Position numbers and translations under genes: made by a program. 64,000 nt of DNA. Source: SBAX01 sp964646605. GTDB taxonomy: Bacteria; Planctomycetota; Phycisphaerae; UBA1845. The stretch covers positions 1 through 64,000 of the forward strand of contig CAZYEX010000082.1 in assembly GCA_964646605.1 (NCBI GenBank), given 5' to 3'. Below are positions 1-8,535 of this stretch, in pieces. Every line of letters starts with the position of its first letter. Position 1 is the first letter of the stretch. The notes under the pieces were generated by a model, which did not search any database, had not been told where the DNA came from, and saw nothing but the letters and a program-made list of their open reading frames with translations.

Positions 1-1
1 T

Positions 2-838
2 CACGAGCGTGCCGTTCGCGCCCTCAAGGCCCTCAGCGAAGACCGTATCGCCGACGCCCGCGCAAACGCCGAGGCCGTTCCCGATGACTCCGACGCCGAC
101 CGCGTGTGGAAACTCTATCTGCGGGGACGAGTGGCTTTCGAGTCCCGCGACCCCGACCAGGCCCGAACGCTGTTGCAACGCGCAGCCGCGGATGCCTTGG
201 CATGGGCATTCCGCTCGGAATCGCCGTCCGAGGCCTTTCGTTTGGCCGCCGAGGCGATGGAGTACCTCGGTCGCGTGCATCGCCGCCGCGAACGGCTCGC
301 CGACGCGGATCGCGCCCACCTGACCGCTTATTCACTTCGTTGCGAGCATGGCTCCGCCGACGAGCAATGGGAAAGCGCGCACAGCTTGGGGCTCAACGGT
401 GAAATCGGCAATCGAGCGGAACAGAGCGTTCGCTGGTTCTCCACGGCCGTACAACTCGCCCAACGCGCCACGGAAGAACCGCTTGCCAGGCTGGCGTCGT
501 CGTACACGCACTTGGCCCGAGCCCTCGGGATGTTGAATCGCTATGAGGAGGCCGTCGCTGCGGCGCAGTCGGCCCACGATCGCCTCCGCGACCACGACCC
601 AGGCGCGTTGCCCGCCTTCCGCGCCGAAGTGGAACTCGGCGACGCCCTGCGACAACATGCGGAGTCGTGCCTCGACGTCGATCCCCAAGCCGCGCGATCC
701 TTGCTCAACAAGGCCGTCGAACATCTCGCCGCGGCGCACCGAGAATTGCTGCCCTTCGGGCAAGAAGCCGCAGCGGACGTGCAAGCCTGCGCCGACCGCC
801 TCGACTTCGCAAAGCGACTCCTCGCCTCCCTGGCTTAA
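2..838 (+). CDS. TPR-like repeat protein, 5' end outside window
   Basis: The reading frame is open from base 2, and the visible 278 residues continue upstream, so the true start lies outside the window. An internal ATG at 104 would cut into an obvious helical repeat. The protein is almost all amphipathic helix pairs of about 34 to 40 residues with TPR-like Ala/Leu/Tyr spacing. An example is the segment around residues 195-215 with LNRYEEAVAAAQSAHDRL. TPR proteins act as protein-binding scaffolds, so a role in holding partners together is inferred. No catalytic domain is visible in this part. A kinase or regulator domain could lie upstream, because many planctomycete TPR tails belong to larger proteins, but nothing here shows it. 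The stop codon is immediately followed by a 120-bp hairpin element. Confidence 0.75.
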   Translation, partial: HERAVRALKALSEDRIADARANAEAVPDDSDADRVWKLYLRGRVAFESRDPDQARTLLQRAAADALAWAFRSESPSEAFRLAAEAMEYLGRVHRRRERLADADRAHLTAYSLRCEHGSADEQWESAHSLGLNGEIGNRAEQSVRWFSTAVQLAQRATEEPLARLASSYTHLARALGMLNRYEEAVAAAQSAHDRLRDHDPGALPAFRAEVELGDALRQHAESCLDVDPQAARSLLNKAVEHLAAAHRELLPFGQEAAADVQACADRLDFAKRLLASLA

Positions 839-957
839 CAGCCCGTTGAAAAACTGTAGCGTCGCCCCTTGTGGGCGGCGCGCCCGGCACGCTGCGCCAC
901 CCACGAGGGATGGCGCTACATCCAGTCGAGAACCCGCCGGGTTTTTCAACGGGCTGT
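838..957. repeat. 120-bp hairpin element with perfect 17-bp terminal inverted repeats
   Basis: The ends read acagcccgttgaaaaac and its exact reverse complement gtttttcaacgggctgt. Inside is a second, imperfect palindrome from tgtagcg at 855 to cgctaca at about 920. The element starts on the last base of the TPR gene's stop codon. It could be a small non-autonomous mobile element (MITE) or a REP-like unit, and it could also end transcription of the TPR gene. A related core (gcgtcacccgttgtgggtgacgc) occurs at 42187-42209. Confidence 0.65.
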
Positions 958-1063
958 TACGGCATCCTCCTCGCCATCGGAGAACTCTGCCTCCCCCTGG
1001 GCACGCGGGCGTTCCGATGGACCGAAAGGGAAGCGCGAACTCCATCCATCAACGGGCCGCTCA

Positions 1064-1081
1064 GAACCCCAAGCGCGAGCG
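1064..1081 (+). repeat. Dispersed gaaccccaagcgcgagcg-type repeat
   Basis: A short unit that recurs with small changes near 14763, 19461 and 24497. It lies in the 345-base stretch between the TPR gene and the next gene. Apart from this repeat and the hairpin element I see nothing coding in that stretch. Confidence 0.45.
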
Positions 1082-1185
1082 CGTGGTCAAGCGGATGCGA
1101 CGGTCGCGAGGGATGTGGGCGAGCAACCTGCGTCCATCACCCGGGCCTTCGCAACTCCGTATACATCCCGCCCCAAGCGAACCGA

Positions 1186-2346
1186 CTACGGCGCGGGCGG
1201 ATGGCTCTCCGGTCCCAGACTCCGTGAAAGCGTCAGGACGCTATAGGCCGCCCCGTACGGCCGGTGGTAGCTGTTCATGTAGTAGTCCCACATCGAACCG
1301 TCCTCTTCCTGCGTTTTGATGATCTCGTGTTGAAGCTGTTTCCAAAACCCCGCCCGCTCCTCGGTGGGCAGGGCTTCGATCACCAACCCCGCGTAGTAGT
1401 GACCGAAGAAATAGAAGTAGCCCGAGTTGTAGTAGTACGCCTCGTGCGGGATCGGTTTCTGGAACGCAATGTCCAGAAACCGGTGGTCTCGAAAGAAGTG
1501 ACCCAGCCCCACGGCCAGATCGTCGCGCGAAATCGCCTCTCCCGCCCGCAACAGGGCCAGGTTGCAAACTTGAATGCGCCCCAGCGACCCCTTGAGTTGG
1601 TTGATTCCCACGGCGCTCCCCGTGGTCCCAATGGCATCCACGGAATAGGTATAGGCCCCGTTGGGAAGGCGACAGCGGCGTACGGCGCGGACCGCGGTCT
1701 CGAGCCGCTTCGCATCGACGGTGAAACCCGCGTCCCGGGCGTCCACAAGGGACAGCACGCCCACCGCCGTCATGAAACTCGTGGCCCACGATCCGGGATG
1801 CGTATAAGCCTCGAAATCGTAATAGCCCCATCCTCCGTCGGGGGTCTGACTCTCGGACAGCTCGCCGATGACGGCCTGCCCGACTTCGCGGATTCGCGCA
1901 CGACGTTGCACCGCCTCGGTGGGCGCCCGGCGGTACGCGTCCACCAGACTCTGCAATCCGTAGACGTAGCCCCAGGTGTTGTCCACGTCCCACTCGTTGG
2001 GGCGCTTGACCAGGGCATTCGCGAGTAAGTAATCCACGCCCTTCTCATACGCCGTTCGGACCGCGTCGCCCGCCCCGGCCTCGGACAGCGCCATGCATAC
2101 CAGCCCCGTCACCGCCACCGTCCACGATCGGTGCGTCTCGGGGTTGGTCCACATCTCGTCGATCCCCACGGCTGCGTTGCGCAGCGAACCCCAGGACCCG
2201 TCGGCCTCTTGATTCCGCAGGAGAAAGTCGATCCCCAGACGGATCGACTCACGGACTTCCCCCGTGGTCGGTGCCGTCGTTACCTCGCCCGGCGGGGCCC
2301 CGCAGCACCAAACGGCGATCGTCAAAGCCAATCCCAGCGCGCTCAC
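1186..2346 (-). CDS. Secreted squalene-cyclase/prenyltransferase-fold repeat protein
   Basis: A 386-residue protein with a hydrophobic N-terminus (residues 1-22) that looks like a signal peptide. The body carries alpha/alpha-barrel repeats of the prenyltransferase/squalene oxidase type, with the hallmark QEADGSWG near residue 46 and TPDGGWGYY near residue 167. The DxDD acid motif of true squalene-hopene cyclases is not evident, and the protein is much shorter than the roughly 650 residues of those enzymes. An exported repeat protein of unknown role is therefore more likely than a triterpene cyclase. The GTG start overlaps the stop of the upstream coiled-coil lipoprotein gene by 4 bases, so the two are probably co-translated and may work together in the cell envelope. 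Confidence 0.8.
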   Translation of the reverse strand: MSALGLALTIAVWCCGAPPGEVTTAPTTGEVRESIRLGIDFLLRNQEADGSWGSLRNAAVGIDEMWTNPETHRSWTVAVTGLVCMALSEAGAGDAVRTAYEKGVDYLLANALVKRPNEWDVDNTWGYVYGLQSLVDAYRRAPTEAVQRRARIREVGQAVIGELSESQTPDGGWGYYDFEAYTHPGSWATSFMTAVGVLSLVDARDAGFTVDAKRLETAVRAVRRCRLPNGAYTYSVDAIGTTGSAVGINQLKGSLGRIQVCNLALLRAGEAISRDDLAVGLGHFFRDHRFLDIAFQKPIPHEAYYYNSGYFYFFGHYYAGLVIEALPTEERAGFWKQLQHEIIKTQEEDGSMWDYYMNSYHRPYGAAYSVLTLSRSLGPESHPPAP

Positions 2347-3095
2347 TGGACAAGCTCCTTGTCCAAGGCCGCGAGCTCAGCCTCCATGCGCGCGACTTCC
2401 GCCTCCGCCTTCATCCGCTCGATGCGCTTGCCGCGCAGGTCCGCTTCCACTTGCCTCTTGGCGCTTTCCGAAGTTTGGCGCTTCTGCAAAAGCTGGCTTT
2501 GCAAGTCCTTCGTCTCCGTCGGCAACGTCGCCTTTTCGAGATTCGACAGCTCCTGCTCCCGCAGGGTCAAATCGCGTTTCGCCCGTTCCATGCGCCGCTT
2601 GGCCCGGATGATGACGATCTCCCGCGTCTTGTCCGCAAGGTCGTTCTCCTTGTACATCATCTCGAGCTGGGCCAATTCCTCCTCCGATTCCTTGAAGTAA
2701 TCCTTGGCTGCCTGAAGATCGAGCCGCGAACGATCCAGTCGCACCGGAGCCAGTTTCTCCGCCAGATCCCGGAGCTTTTGCTCGACCAGATCGCGCTCCA
2801 CCTGCGCCCGCTCGACCGCCTCGTTGCTGCTAAGCTGTTGCAAATCGACGGCCGCCGTCGCCTTGCCCGCCTCTTCCTTGGCTATGACCAGGTCTCGCAC
2901 GAGCTTGCCTCGTTTGAGTTCCAGCTCCCGTTTCTCTTTCTCCTTCGGTGCCGCATCCTTCTCCGGTTCGCTCTTCGCCGCCGCAGGTGCGTCGACCGCT
3001 GTCCCGCCGCGCCTGGGGGGCCCGGCGCACCCCGGTTGAACGAAGAGGAACGCGCCGCAAAGAAGAACGCCCGTCGGTCGCTTCACGCTGGTCAT
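2343..3095 (-). CDS. Coiled-coil lipoprotein
   Basis: A 250-residue protein that starts with a short charged segment and a hydrophobic stretch, then a lipobox-like LFVQPGC (Cys at about residue 23). A lipid-anchored envelope protein is therefore likely. From about residue 50 to the end the sequence is extremely rich in Lys, Glu, Arg and Leu with heptad spacing, which predicts one long coiled coil and no enzyme domain. Its stop overlaps the GTG start of the squalene-cyclase-fold gene, so the two form a two-gene operon. The exact function is unknown. Confidence 0.75.
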   Translation of the reverse strand: MTSVKRPTGVLLCGAFLFVQPGCAGPPRRGGTAVDAPAAAKSEPEKDAAPKEKEKRELELKRGKLVRDLVIAKEEAGKATAAVDLQQLSSNEAVERAQVERDLVEQKLRDLAEKLAPVRLDRSRLDLQAAKDYFKESEEELAQLEMMYKENDLADKTREIVIIRAKRRMERAKRDLTLREQELSNLEKATLPTETKDLQSQLLQKRQTSESAKRQVEADLRGKRIERMKAEAEVARMEAELAALDKELVQ

Positions 3096-3410
3096 GGTCG
3101 TGTTTCAACTCCCATTGGAACTGGTTGAACTCCGCTCCGACTGCCGGTTCTTATGGCAGCCTGGCGCAGAGACTACCCCTGCCGCCGACGTGTGTACACC
3201 GCTCCGAACCCGTCGCGCCCAGCATCCAATCCATCCACTCGGCCGCCGACCTCCGATAAGTCGGGTCCGCCAGGGCTTATCGTAACGCTTGGAATGGCCT
3301 TGCGTCCGTTTCGATTCGACCCCGTAACCGCCTACACCTCAGCCCGAACCGCGGCTACAATCCATAGCGGGAGCAAGGAAACGGGGTAAGGGCGCCCAAA
3401 GGGGGGAAAA

Positions 3411-5150
3411 ATGGTCCGGCGCGGGCCTTTTCGTTGGTGGTCGCAGCTTGTCTGGTTGGCGCTCGGGCTGGCCTGTGCCCGGGCCGGGGATCCGACCCCG
3501 CTAACCACAATTCGCGTCGTCGATTCGCTCGTCTTCCCCCTCTTCGTAACCCATGCCCCGAACGATTTTCAGCGTGTCTTCATCGTCGAGCAATCGGGTC
3601 GGATCAAAATACGCACCAACGGAGCGATCCTGCCTACGTCGTTCTTGGACATCGACGCACTCTCCTCGTGTTGTGGTGAGCGCGGGCTGTTGGGCCTCGC
3701 CTTCCACCCCGACTACGTCCAGAACGGTTGGTTCTACATCAACTACACCAACAACGCGGGCGACACCGTAATCGCACGCTACTCTGTTTCCGCCGACCCG
3801 AATCTCGCCAACCCCGCCGCGACGATCGTTCTTACCTACGACTCGTCACCTCCGACCAGCCCGAATCACAACGGCGGCTGGCTGGCCTTCGGTCCCGACG
3901 GATACCTTTACATTGCCTCCGGCGACGGCGGCGATCACTTCGACCCCCTAGGCAACGGTCAGGACATCACCGCAAAGCTCTTGGGGAAGCTCCTGCGCAT
4001 CGACGTGAACGGGGACGACTTCCCCGACGAGCCCAACCGCAACTACGCCATTCCGCCGGATAACCCCTTCGTCGGCCTCGTCGTCGTCGGCGACGACGAA
4101 ATCTGGGCCTACGGCTTGCGCAACCCTTGGCGCTGCGCCTTCGACGTCCTAACCGGCGACCTCTACATCGCCGACGTGGGCGAGGAAGAACGCGAGGAGA
4201 TCAACTTCCAGGCCGCAGGCGGCGCCGGCGGCGCCAACTACGGATGGAGGTGCATGGAAGGTAACCGTTGCACGGGGCTGAGCGGGTGCGTTTGCGATTC
4301 CCCGACCCTCACCCAACCCATTCACGAGTACGAACACGGCGGAGTGCCCTTTCGTTGCTCGATTACCGGCGGCGAGGTCTATCGCGGCTGCGCCATCCCG
4401 GATCTGAGCAGTTCGTATTTCTATGCCGACTACTGCAGCCAGCAGATCTGGAGCTTGATCTACGATCCACCCCTTGGCGTAACCAACCTCATCGAGCGCG
4501 CGGCGGAACTCGACCCGTCCAACGGCCTGAACATCCACGAGATTTCCTCCTTCGGCCGCGATGCCGCAGGCGAGATGTACGTTTGCGATCGTTCCGGCGG
4601 TGAGGTGTTCAAGATCGTTCCCGATGTTGCCCTCACCATCCTCGGTAGCGATCCGCCGAGTGATGCGATCGACGCTCGCCGCCCGATCGACCCGATTTCG
4701 GGCGCGCAGCTCGGATGGTCGGCTCTAGAAGTTACGTTCGCCCAAAATCTTTCCTGCCTTACCGAGCTTGACTATGTAGTCCGACAAACTGGCGAACCCG
4801 GCACGCCGCCTTTCGTTACCAACGTAACCCTGGACCCCGCGGATCATGCGTCGATCGTTCTAAACCGGACGATCACCCCGCTTTCCTGGACGACGATCAC
4901 CCACGAAGCCTCCGCGGTGGTGGTACGGTTGGGCTTCCTTCCGGCCGACGTGGACGCAAATGGAACCGCCGACCCACTCGACGTTTCGGTTCTGGTGGAA
5001 TCACTCACTCCTCCGGGCGTCGATCGGCCAATCGCGTCCACGGACATCGACCGTTCGGGTCTCACCGCCCCCGCCGACATCTTGGAGACGATCGATTTGC
5101 TAAACGGCGCGGGTGATTACGACGCGTACAACGGCGCAACGCTGCCGTGA
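3411..5150 (+). CDS. Secreted PQQ-type glucose/sorbosone dehydrogenase-like protein with dockerin-like tail
   Basis: A 579-residue protein with a signal peptide (residues 1-25). Residues 30 to about 400 match the six-bladed beta-propeller of soluble PQQ-dependent aldose sugar dehydrogenases. Visible hallmarks are RGLLGLAFHPDY, an HNGGWLAFGPDGYLYI blade, SGDGGDHFDPLGNGQD and the YGLRNPWRCAFD segment. Family members oxidise sugars in the periplasm or outside the cell, often without a tightly fixed substrate. The last 80 residues carry two Ca-loop-like repeats (DVDANGTADPLDVSVLV and DIDRSGLTAPADILETIDLL) like type I dockerin segments, common at the end of planctomycete exported proteins. PQQ binding is not proven from sequence. 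Confidence 0.8.
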   Translation: MVRRGPFRWWSQLVWLALGLACARAGDPTPLTTIRVVDSLVFPLFVTHAPNDFQRVFIVEQSGRIKIRTNGAILPTSFLDIDALSSCCGERGLLGLAFHPDYVQNGWFYINYTNNAGDTVIARYSVSADPNLANPAATIVLTYDSSPPTSPNHNGGWLAFGPDGYLYIASGDGGDHFDPLGNGQDITAKLLGKLLRIDVNGDDFPDEPNRNYAIPPDNPFVGLVVVGDDEIWAYGLRNPWRCAFDVLTGDLYIADVGEEEREEINFQAAGGAGGANYGWRCMEGNRCTGLSGCVCDSPTLTQPIHEYEHGGVPFRCSITGGEVYRGCAIPDLSSSYFYADYCSQQIWSLIYDPPLGVTNLIERAAELDPSNGLNIHEISSFGRDAAGEMYVCDRSGGEVFKIVPDVALTILGSDPPSDAIDARRPIDPISGAQLGWSALEVTFAQNLSCLTELDYVVRQTGEPGTPPFVTNVTLDPADHASIVLNRTITPLSWTTITHEASAVVVRLGFLPADVDANGTADPLDVSVLVESLTPPGVDRPIASTDIDRSGLTAPADILETIDLLNGAGDYDAYNGATLP

Positions 5151-5796
5151 ACGAAGCGCCGGAATTCTCCGAGAAACGTCCGGGAGCGTGTCCGTAAACC
5201 ATCGCGTCAACCCCTTTCACGAAAAATTTTTCAAAAATTTTTTCCGTTCCCGCGCCGTGACCCACGACGCTCGGCGCGTCGCAGCACCGATGTTCCGAAG
5301 GCGCCGCGAATCTCGGCGAGTGATGGCTGGAAGAGCGATCCAATCTCCATGTCCGCGGCGCTTACGGGAACGGCAGGTCGCGGCATCGAACGCGATGCCA
5401 TGCGAACTTGGCGGTTTTTATAGTGCCGCGCTGGTGGCTCTGCCGGGGAACCGCTTGTTTATGGCCGTCATCGGCTTCGGCGATGTTTTTTCGCATGTTT
5501 TCAAGGCTTTTCTTCACTCTCCGGGCGGGAACACGCCAAACATCTCCTGCGTCGCGCGCCCGTGAACTTCGAGCGCTTCAAGGCGCCGACGGCCGGCGTC
5601 GCGCACTCCGCACCTGCCCATCGACGAACGCTGCAAACCCGTCCATTTGCGGGTCGCGTACCCCTCGCCCGGGCGTTGGCGACGCCGTCATCATCCTCCG
5701 CCAAAAGCGCCCGAAAAGCATCCCGAGGGCGGACCGCAGGGATGGTGGAATACGCCGCGCGACCCCCAAGTTCTGGGTGTTGTCGAAAGATTTCCT
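5151..5796. other. Intergenic stretch, no gene recognised
   Basis: About 650 bases separate the dehydrogenase-like gene from the promoter of the small basic peptide. It contains an A/T palindrome, gaaaaatttttc, at 5220-5231 followed by another A/T run. I find no supported gene. A hydrophobic minus-strand frame here is only the antisense of the lysine codons downstream. Confidence 0.4.
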
Positions 5797-5824
5797 TTGA
5801 CAGGATGCAGCAAGCGTGTAGTAT
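5797..5824 (+). promoter_or_regulatory. Sigma70-like promoter of the small basic peptide
   Basis: TTGACA at 5797-5802, a 16-base spacer, then TAGTAT at 5819-5824. Transcription should start near 5831. That leaves an RNA leader of only about 20 bases, most of it the Shine-Dalgarno sequence. Confidence 0.6.
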
Positions 5825-5849
5825 TTTGCTCAGAAAGGAGGTGACGCCA

Positions 5850-5924
5850 ATGGCTAAGAAACGTAAAGCTGCTAAGAAGAAGACTGCTAAGAAGAAGAGA
5901 GCAAAGAGAACCGCGATCAAATAG
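5850..5924 (+). CDS. 24-residue Lys/Ala-rich histone H1-like peptide
   Basis: The start is fixed by AGAAAGGAGGTGA at 5832-5844, an almost complete complement of the 16S rRNA 3' end, at normal spacing to ATG. The peptide MAKKRKAAKKKTAKKK continues with RAKRTAIK and is about 60 percent Lys plus Arg. It resembles the AKK-repeat tails of bacterial H1-like and HU-extension proteins that bind DNA or RNA without sequence specificity. Codons are A-rich (aag, aaa, gct), unlike the GC-rich neighbours. The gene has its own promoter and is followed by a hairpin terminator at 6047-6093, so it forms a complete single-gene unit. Nucleoid or RNA binding is inferred. A longer upstream frame (from 5562) has no comparable ribosome binding site. 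Confidence 0.65.
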   Translation: MAKKRKAAKKKTAKKKRAKRTAIK

Positions 5925-6046
5925 GTTCTGTGCTTCGCAGCCCGACGACGCGACGGTTTCGATCGCCGCGAAGACCGACTTTCGCCACGGCAGTCGGTCG
6001 CGGCTGAGCGCGGGTGTCGTTCCGGGCGCGGTACATGGTCTCTACA

Positions 6047-6093
6047 AGGCGGAAGGCGCAGCTCGCCACGGCGGTGCCTTCCGCCTATGTTTT
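6047..6093 (+). terminator. Hairpin terminator between the small peptide and der
   Basis: A perfect 11-bp stem, AGGCGGAAGGC (6047-6057) with GCCTTCCGCCT (6076-6086), has an 18-base loop and is followed by atgtttt. The loop is long and the U-tract short, so strength is uncertain. Confidence 0.5.
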
Positions 6094-6161
6094 GCGCCGT
6101 TGCGACCGGCTCCTTTCTTAGCCCTCGACTTTCGCAACTCCCCCGGCACCCGGAAACTCTC

Positions 6162-6167
6162 TATAAT
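6162..6167 (+). promoter_or_regulatory. Candidate -10 element for der
   Basis: A perfect TATAAT lies 53 bases upstream of the der ATG. No convincing -35 is found at the usual spacing, so this is only a candidate. Confidence 0.3.
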
Positions 6168-6219
6168 CCCTCTGGCTTGGCGAACGAAATCAAGCGGCAA
6201 CGTTTTTTGATAAGCGTTT

Positions 6220-7581
6220 ATGGCAATTCCTGTGGTTGCAATCGTGGGCCGCCCCAACGTGGGGAAGAGCAGCCTTTTCAACACCCTGGCGGGTCGGCGA
6301 ACCAGCATCGTCGAGCCGACCCCTGGGGTAACACGGGATCGCGTCAGCGCTATTTGCGACTTTGAGGAACACTACTTCGAGCTGATCGACACCGGTGGGC
6401 ACGGGGTCGTGGATCGCGACGACCTCGAAGAGCACGTCGAACGCCAGATCCTCTACGCCATCGACCAGGCCGCCCTGATCCTCTTTGTGGTCGATGTGCG
6501 CGAGGGGCTTACGCCGTTGGACCGTGACACGGCCGAGCTGCTCCGTCGTCGAACGGACCGGGTCGTGCTGATCGCCAACAAGGTCGACGAGCCGCACCTC
6601 GAAGCGCAGACCGGCGAGTTCGCCAAGCTGGGATACGGCGACCCCCTCCCGGTAAGCGCCATGAACGGAAACGGGAAAACGGCGCTGTGGGAATGCCTCC
6701 GTGCGCGTCTTTCCGATCATGTGGACAACCGTCCGCCGGACCCGGTCATGAAGATCGCCTTGGTCGGAAAACGCAACGCCGGCAAGAGCACGTTCATCAA
6801 CGTCCTGGCCGGCGAACCGCGGGTCATTGTCAGCGAGGTCCCGGGTACGACGCGGGACAGCATCGACGTGCGTTTCGAGAAGGACGGGCGGGTATTGGTG
6901 GCCATCGACACCGCGGGCATCCGCAAGAAGGCCAAGATCGCCGACGACATCGAGTTCCTGGCCTACTCCCGCGCGTTGGACTCGATTCACCGCGCCGATG
7001 TCGTCTTGCTGCTGATCGACGCGACGGACCCCGTCGGACAGGTGGACAAACGCCTGGCCTCGACCATCACCGAGGAATACAAACCGTGCGTTCTGGTCAT
7101 CAACAAATGGGACTTGGCCAAGGACCGCACGACCACCGAGCAGTTCGGCGATTACCTGGGCAAGGTGCTTCCCGGGATGATGTACGCCCCGGTAGCGTTT
7201 ACGTCCGCGGTGGACGGGCGGAACATCGACTCGACGATCGACCTGGCCGCCAACCTGCTCAAACAGTCGCAGGCGCGGATCTCCACCGGTCCGCTGAATC
7301 AGGCGTTGCAAGCGGCCCTCGCCGCCCACACCCCGTCGGGAAAAAAGGGGCACAAGGGGCCGAAGTTCTTCTACGCCACGCAGATCGCCGTCCAGCCGCC
7401 CACCATCCTGCTTTTCGTCAACGACCCCCGGCGGGTGACACGGGATTATGAACGCTTTTTGTTGAATCGTTTCCGGGAAAACTTGCCCTTCGGGGAAGTG
7501 CCGATACGATTGGTATATCGCGCCCGCAGGGGCGGTTCGTCGACGACGGCGAAACCCGTTCGCGCCCGCCAGCGGCGCTGA
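6220..7581 (+). CDS. der: Ribosome-associated GTPase Der (EngA)
   Basis: A 453-residue protein, the usual length for Der, which needs two GTPase domains in tandem to mature the 50S ribosomal subunit. Domain 1 has GRPNVGKSS (about residues 10-18), DTGG and NKVD. Domain 2 has GKRNAGKST (about 184-192), DTAG and NKWD. The C-terminal KH-like domain follows and ends in the basic tail KPVRARQRR. All G1, G3 and G4 motifs are intact in both domains. ATG at 6220 gives the canonical start MAIPVVAIVG. A zinc-ribbon gene follows after 31 bases and may be co-transcribed. Confidence 0.97.
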   Translation: MAIPVVAIVGRPNVGKSSLFNTLAGRRTSIVEPTPGVTRDRVSAICDFEEHYFELIDTGGHGVVDRDDLEEHVERQILYAIDQAALILFVVDVREGLTPLDRDTAELLRRRTDRVVLIANKVDEPHLEAQTGEFAKLGYGDPLPVSAMNGNGKTALWECLRARLSDHVDNRPPDPVMKIALVGKRNAGKSTFINVLAGEPRVIVSEVPGTTRDSIDVRFEKDGRVLVAIDTAGIRKKAKIADDIEFLAYSRALDSIHRADVVLLLIDATDPVGQVDKRLASTITEEYKPCVLVINKWDLAKDRTTTEQFGDYLGKVLPGMMYAPVAFTSAVDGRNIDSTIDLAANLLKQSQARISTGPLNQALQAALAAHTPSGKKGHKGPKFFYATQIAVQPPTILLFVNDPRRVTRDYERFLLNRFRENLPFGEVPIRLVYRARRGGSSTTAKPVRARQRR

Positions 7582-7612
7582 TTCCCGGTTCGCCGGGACG
7601 CGCAGGAGTGAG

Positions 7613-8149
7613 GTGCAGGCCTTGTCCATCGAGTTCCATTGCCCGGCGTGCGAGAAGCTGGTTCGCGCCCCCGAAGCGGCGGGCGGCAAACACGGCAAAT
7701 GCCCCTACTGCGACGCCAAGGTCTACATTCCTACGCCCTTCAAGGACGACGACCTGATCCCGCTGGCGCCCATGGACGAAGGCGAGGAAGGGGAGGCGGA
7801 CCGCCTTCGAAAAGAGGCCATCCGCTACGCGACCACCATGGACAAGGACGTGGACGCCCAGACGCCTCCGCCGGAAACGCCGCCGCCGCGGGGTGCGGGC
7901 GCTCGCCGGGCCGAGGCGCCGGGCGAGGTCATCGACGTAGGCGATCTGGTGGAAAAGTTCGTCTTGGCGATGCGCGACTCAAAGCTCGACGACGCCGATC
8001 GCACCGCCAACAAACTCAAACGCGCCGGGGCCCGAGCCCGCGACCACGTCGAGGGACTGCTGCTCGACCCCACCCCACCGCCCTACGAAGGCGTCCCCAA
8101 ACCACTGGTGCAGGGATTCCTCAAGGCCCTCTTGGAACGCCTCGGTTAA
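7613..8149 (+). CDS. Zinc-ribbon protein of unknown function
   Basis: A 178-residue acidic protein. Residues 5-37 form a zinc ribbon with CPAC and, 18 residues later, CPYC. The middle is a proline- and glutamate-rich linker, and the last 60 residues form a small helical domain. The start is GTG at 7613 with AGGAG 4 bases upstream. A TTG three codons later is possible. It lies directly behind der in the same direction, so co-expression is likely. Zinc-ribbon and linker proteins like this are common and poorly studied in Planctomycetota. No function can be assigned. Confidence 0.7.
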   Translation: MQALSIEFHCPACEKLVRAPEAAGGKHGKCPYCDAKVYIPTPFKDDDLIPLAPMDEGEEGEADRLRKEAIRYATTMDKDVDAQTPPPETPPPRGAGARRAEAPGEVIDVGDLVEKFVLAMRDSKLDDADRTANKLKRAGARARDHVEGLLLDPTPPPYEGVPKPLVQGFLKALLERLG

Positions 8150-8193
8150 TAGGTATCCCCGTCCCGCGAAGTCCAACCCCTCTGGACTTCCCC

Positions 8194-8463
8194 TTAGCCC
8201 CTTGGGCGTTTTTTGCGGGGGCGGTCGTTGCGACGTTTGGCCCCGTTCATGGGTTCCAGGGCGACGATGTGCAGCAAATCGCATTCGATGTGTTCGTCGG
8301 GGATGTCGTCGTCGCCGGAGGAGAGACCGACGATGATGCTGGAACGGGTCAAGAAGGCGAAGTCTGGGTGAGGAATGTCGTGGGATTGGCCGTTGGTGAG
8401 CTGAATCCGGAAGGGCCGGAAGGGCGACTTGTGCAAGGCGCTATAAAGTTCTGGATGACGCAT
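8194..8463 (-). CDS. Small conserved protein, paralogue of the gene at 54774-55031
   Basis: An 89-residue protein starting at the ATG in MRHPELYSALHKSPFRPFRI. GGAG lies about 6 bases upstream, which supports this start over a longer frame beginning at 8520. It shares with the 85-residue protein near tatD the pattern PF-x-PFR, hP/RHP-[DE], [LI]TR, DLLHIV or DPLHIV, and LEPMNG or IEPING, and both end in an Arg/Lys-rich tail. The core looks like a small beta-rich domain. It lies 72 bases downstream of hemB and may be the last gene of the sulfur and tetrapyrrole operon. Function unknown. Confidence 0.7.
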   Translation of the reverse strand: MRHPELYSALHKSPFRPFRIQLTNGQSHDIPHPDFAFLTRSSIIVGLSSGDDDIPDEHIECDLLHIVALEPMNGAKRRNDRPRKKRPRG

Positions 8464-8535
8464 ACGACAGCTCCGGTACTCAAAGCATAGCCCGCACCGG
8501 ACGTTGTAGCAACCGCGCAACCTTCTCGGCTTCGG

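Noticed and set aside
1186..2346. Functional squalene-hopene cyclase
   Set aside because: Too short, carries a signal peptide and no DxDD motif was seen. Only the fold is shared.
5501..5920. Hydrophobic minus-strand frame (FFLAVFFLAALRFLA)
   Set aside because: It arises because lysine codons of the basic peptide read as Phe/Leu on the other strand.
6190..7698. A 502-codon minus-strand open frame
   Set aside because: Antisense shadow of der, which is complete with all GTPase motifs.
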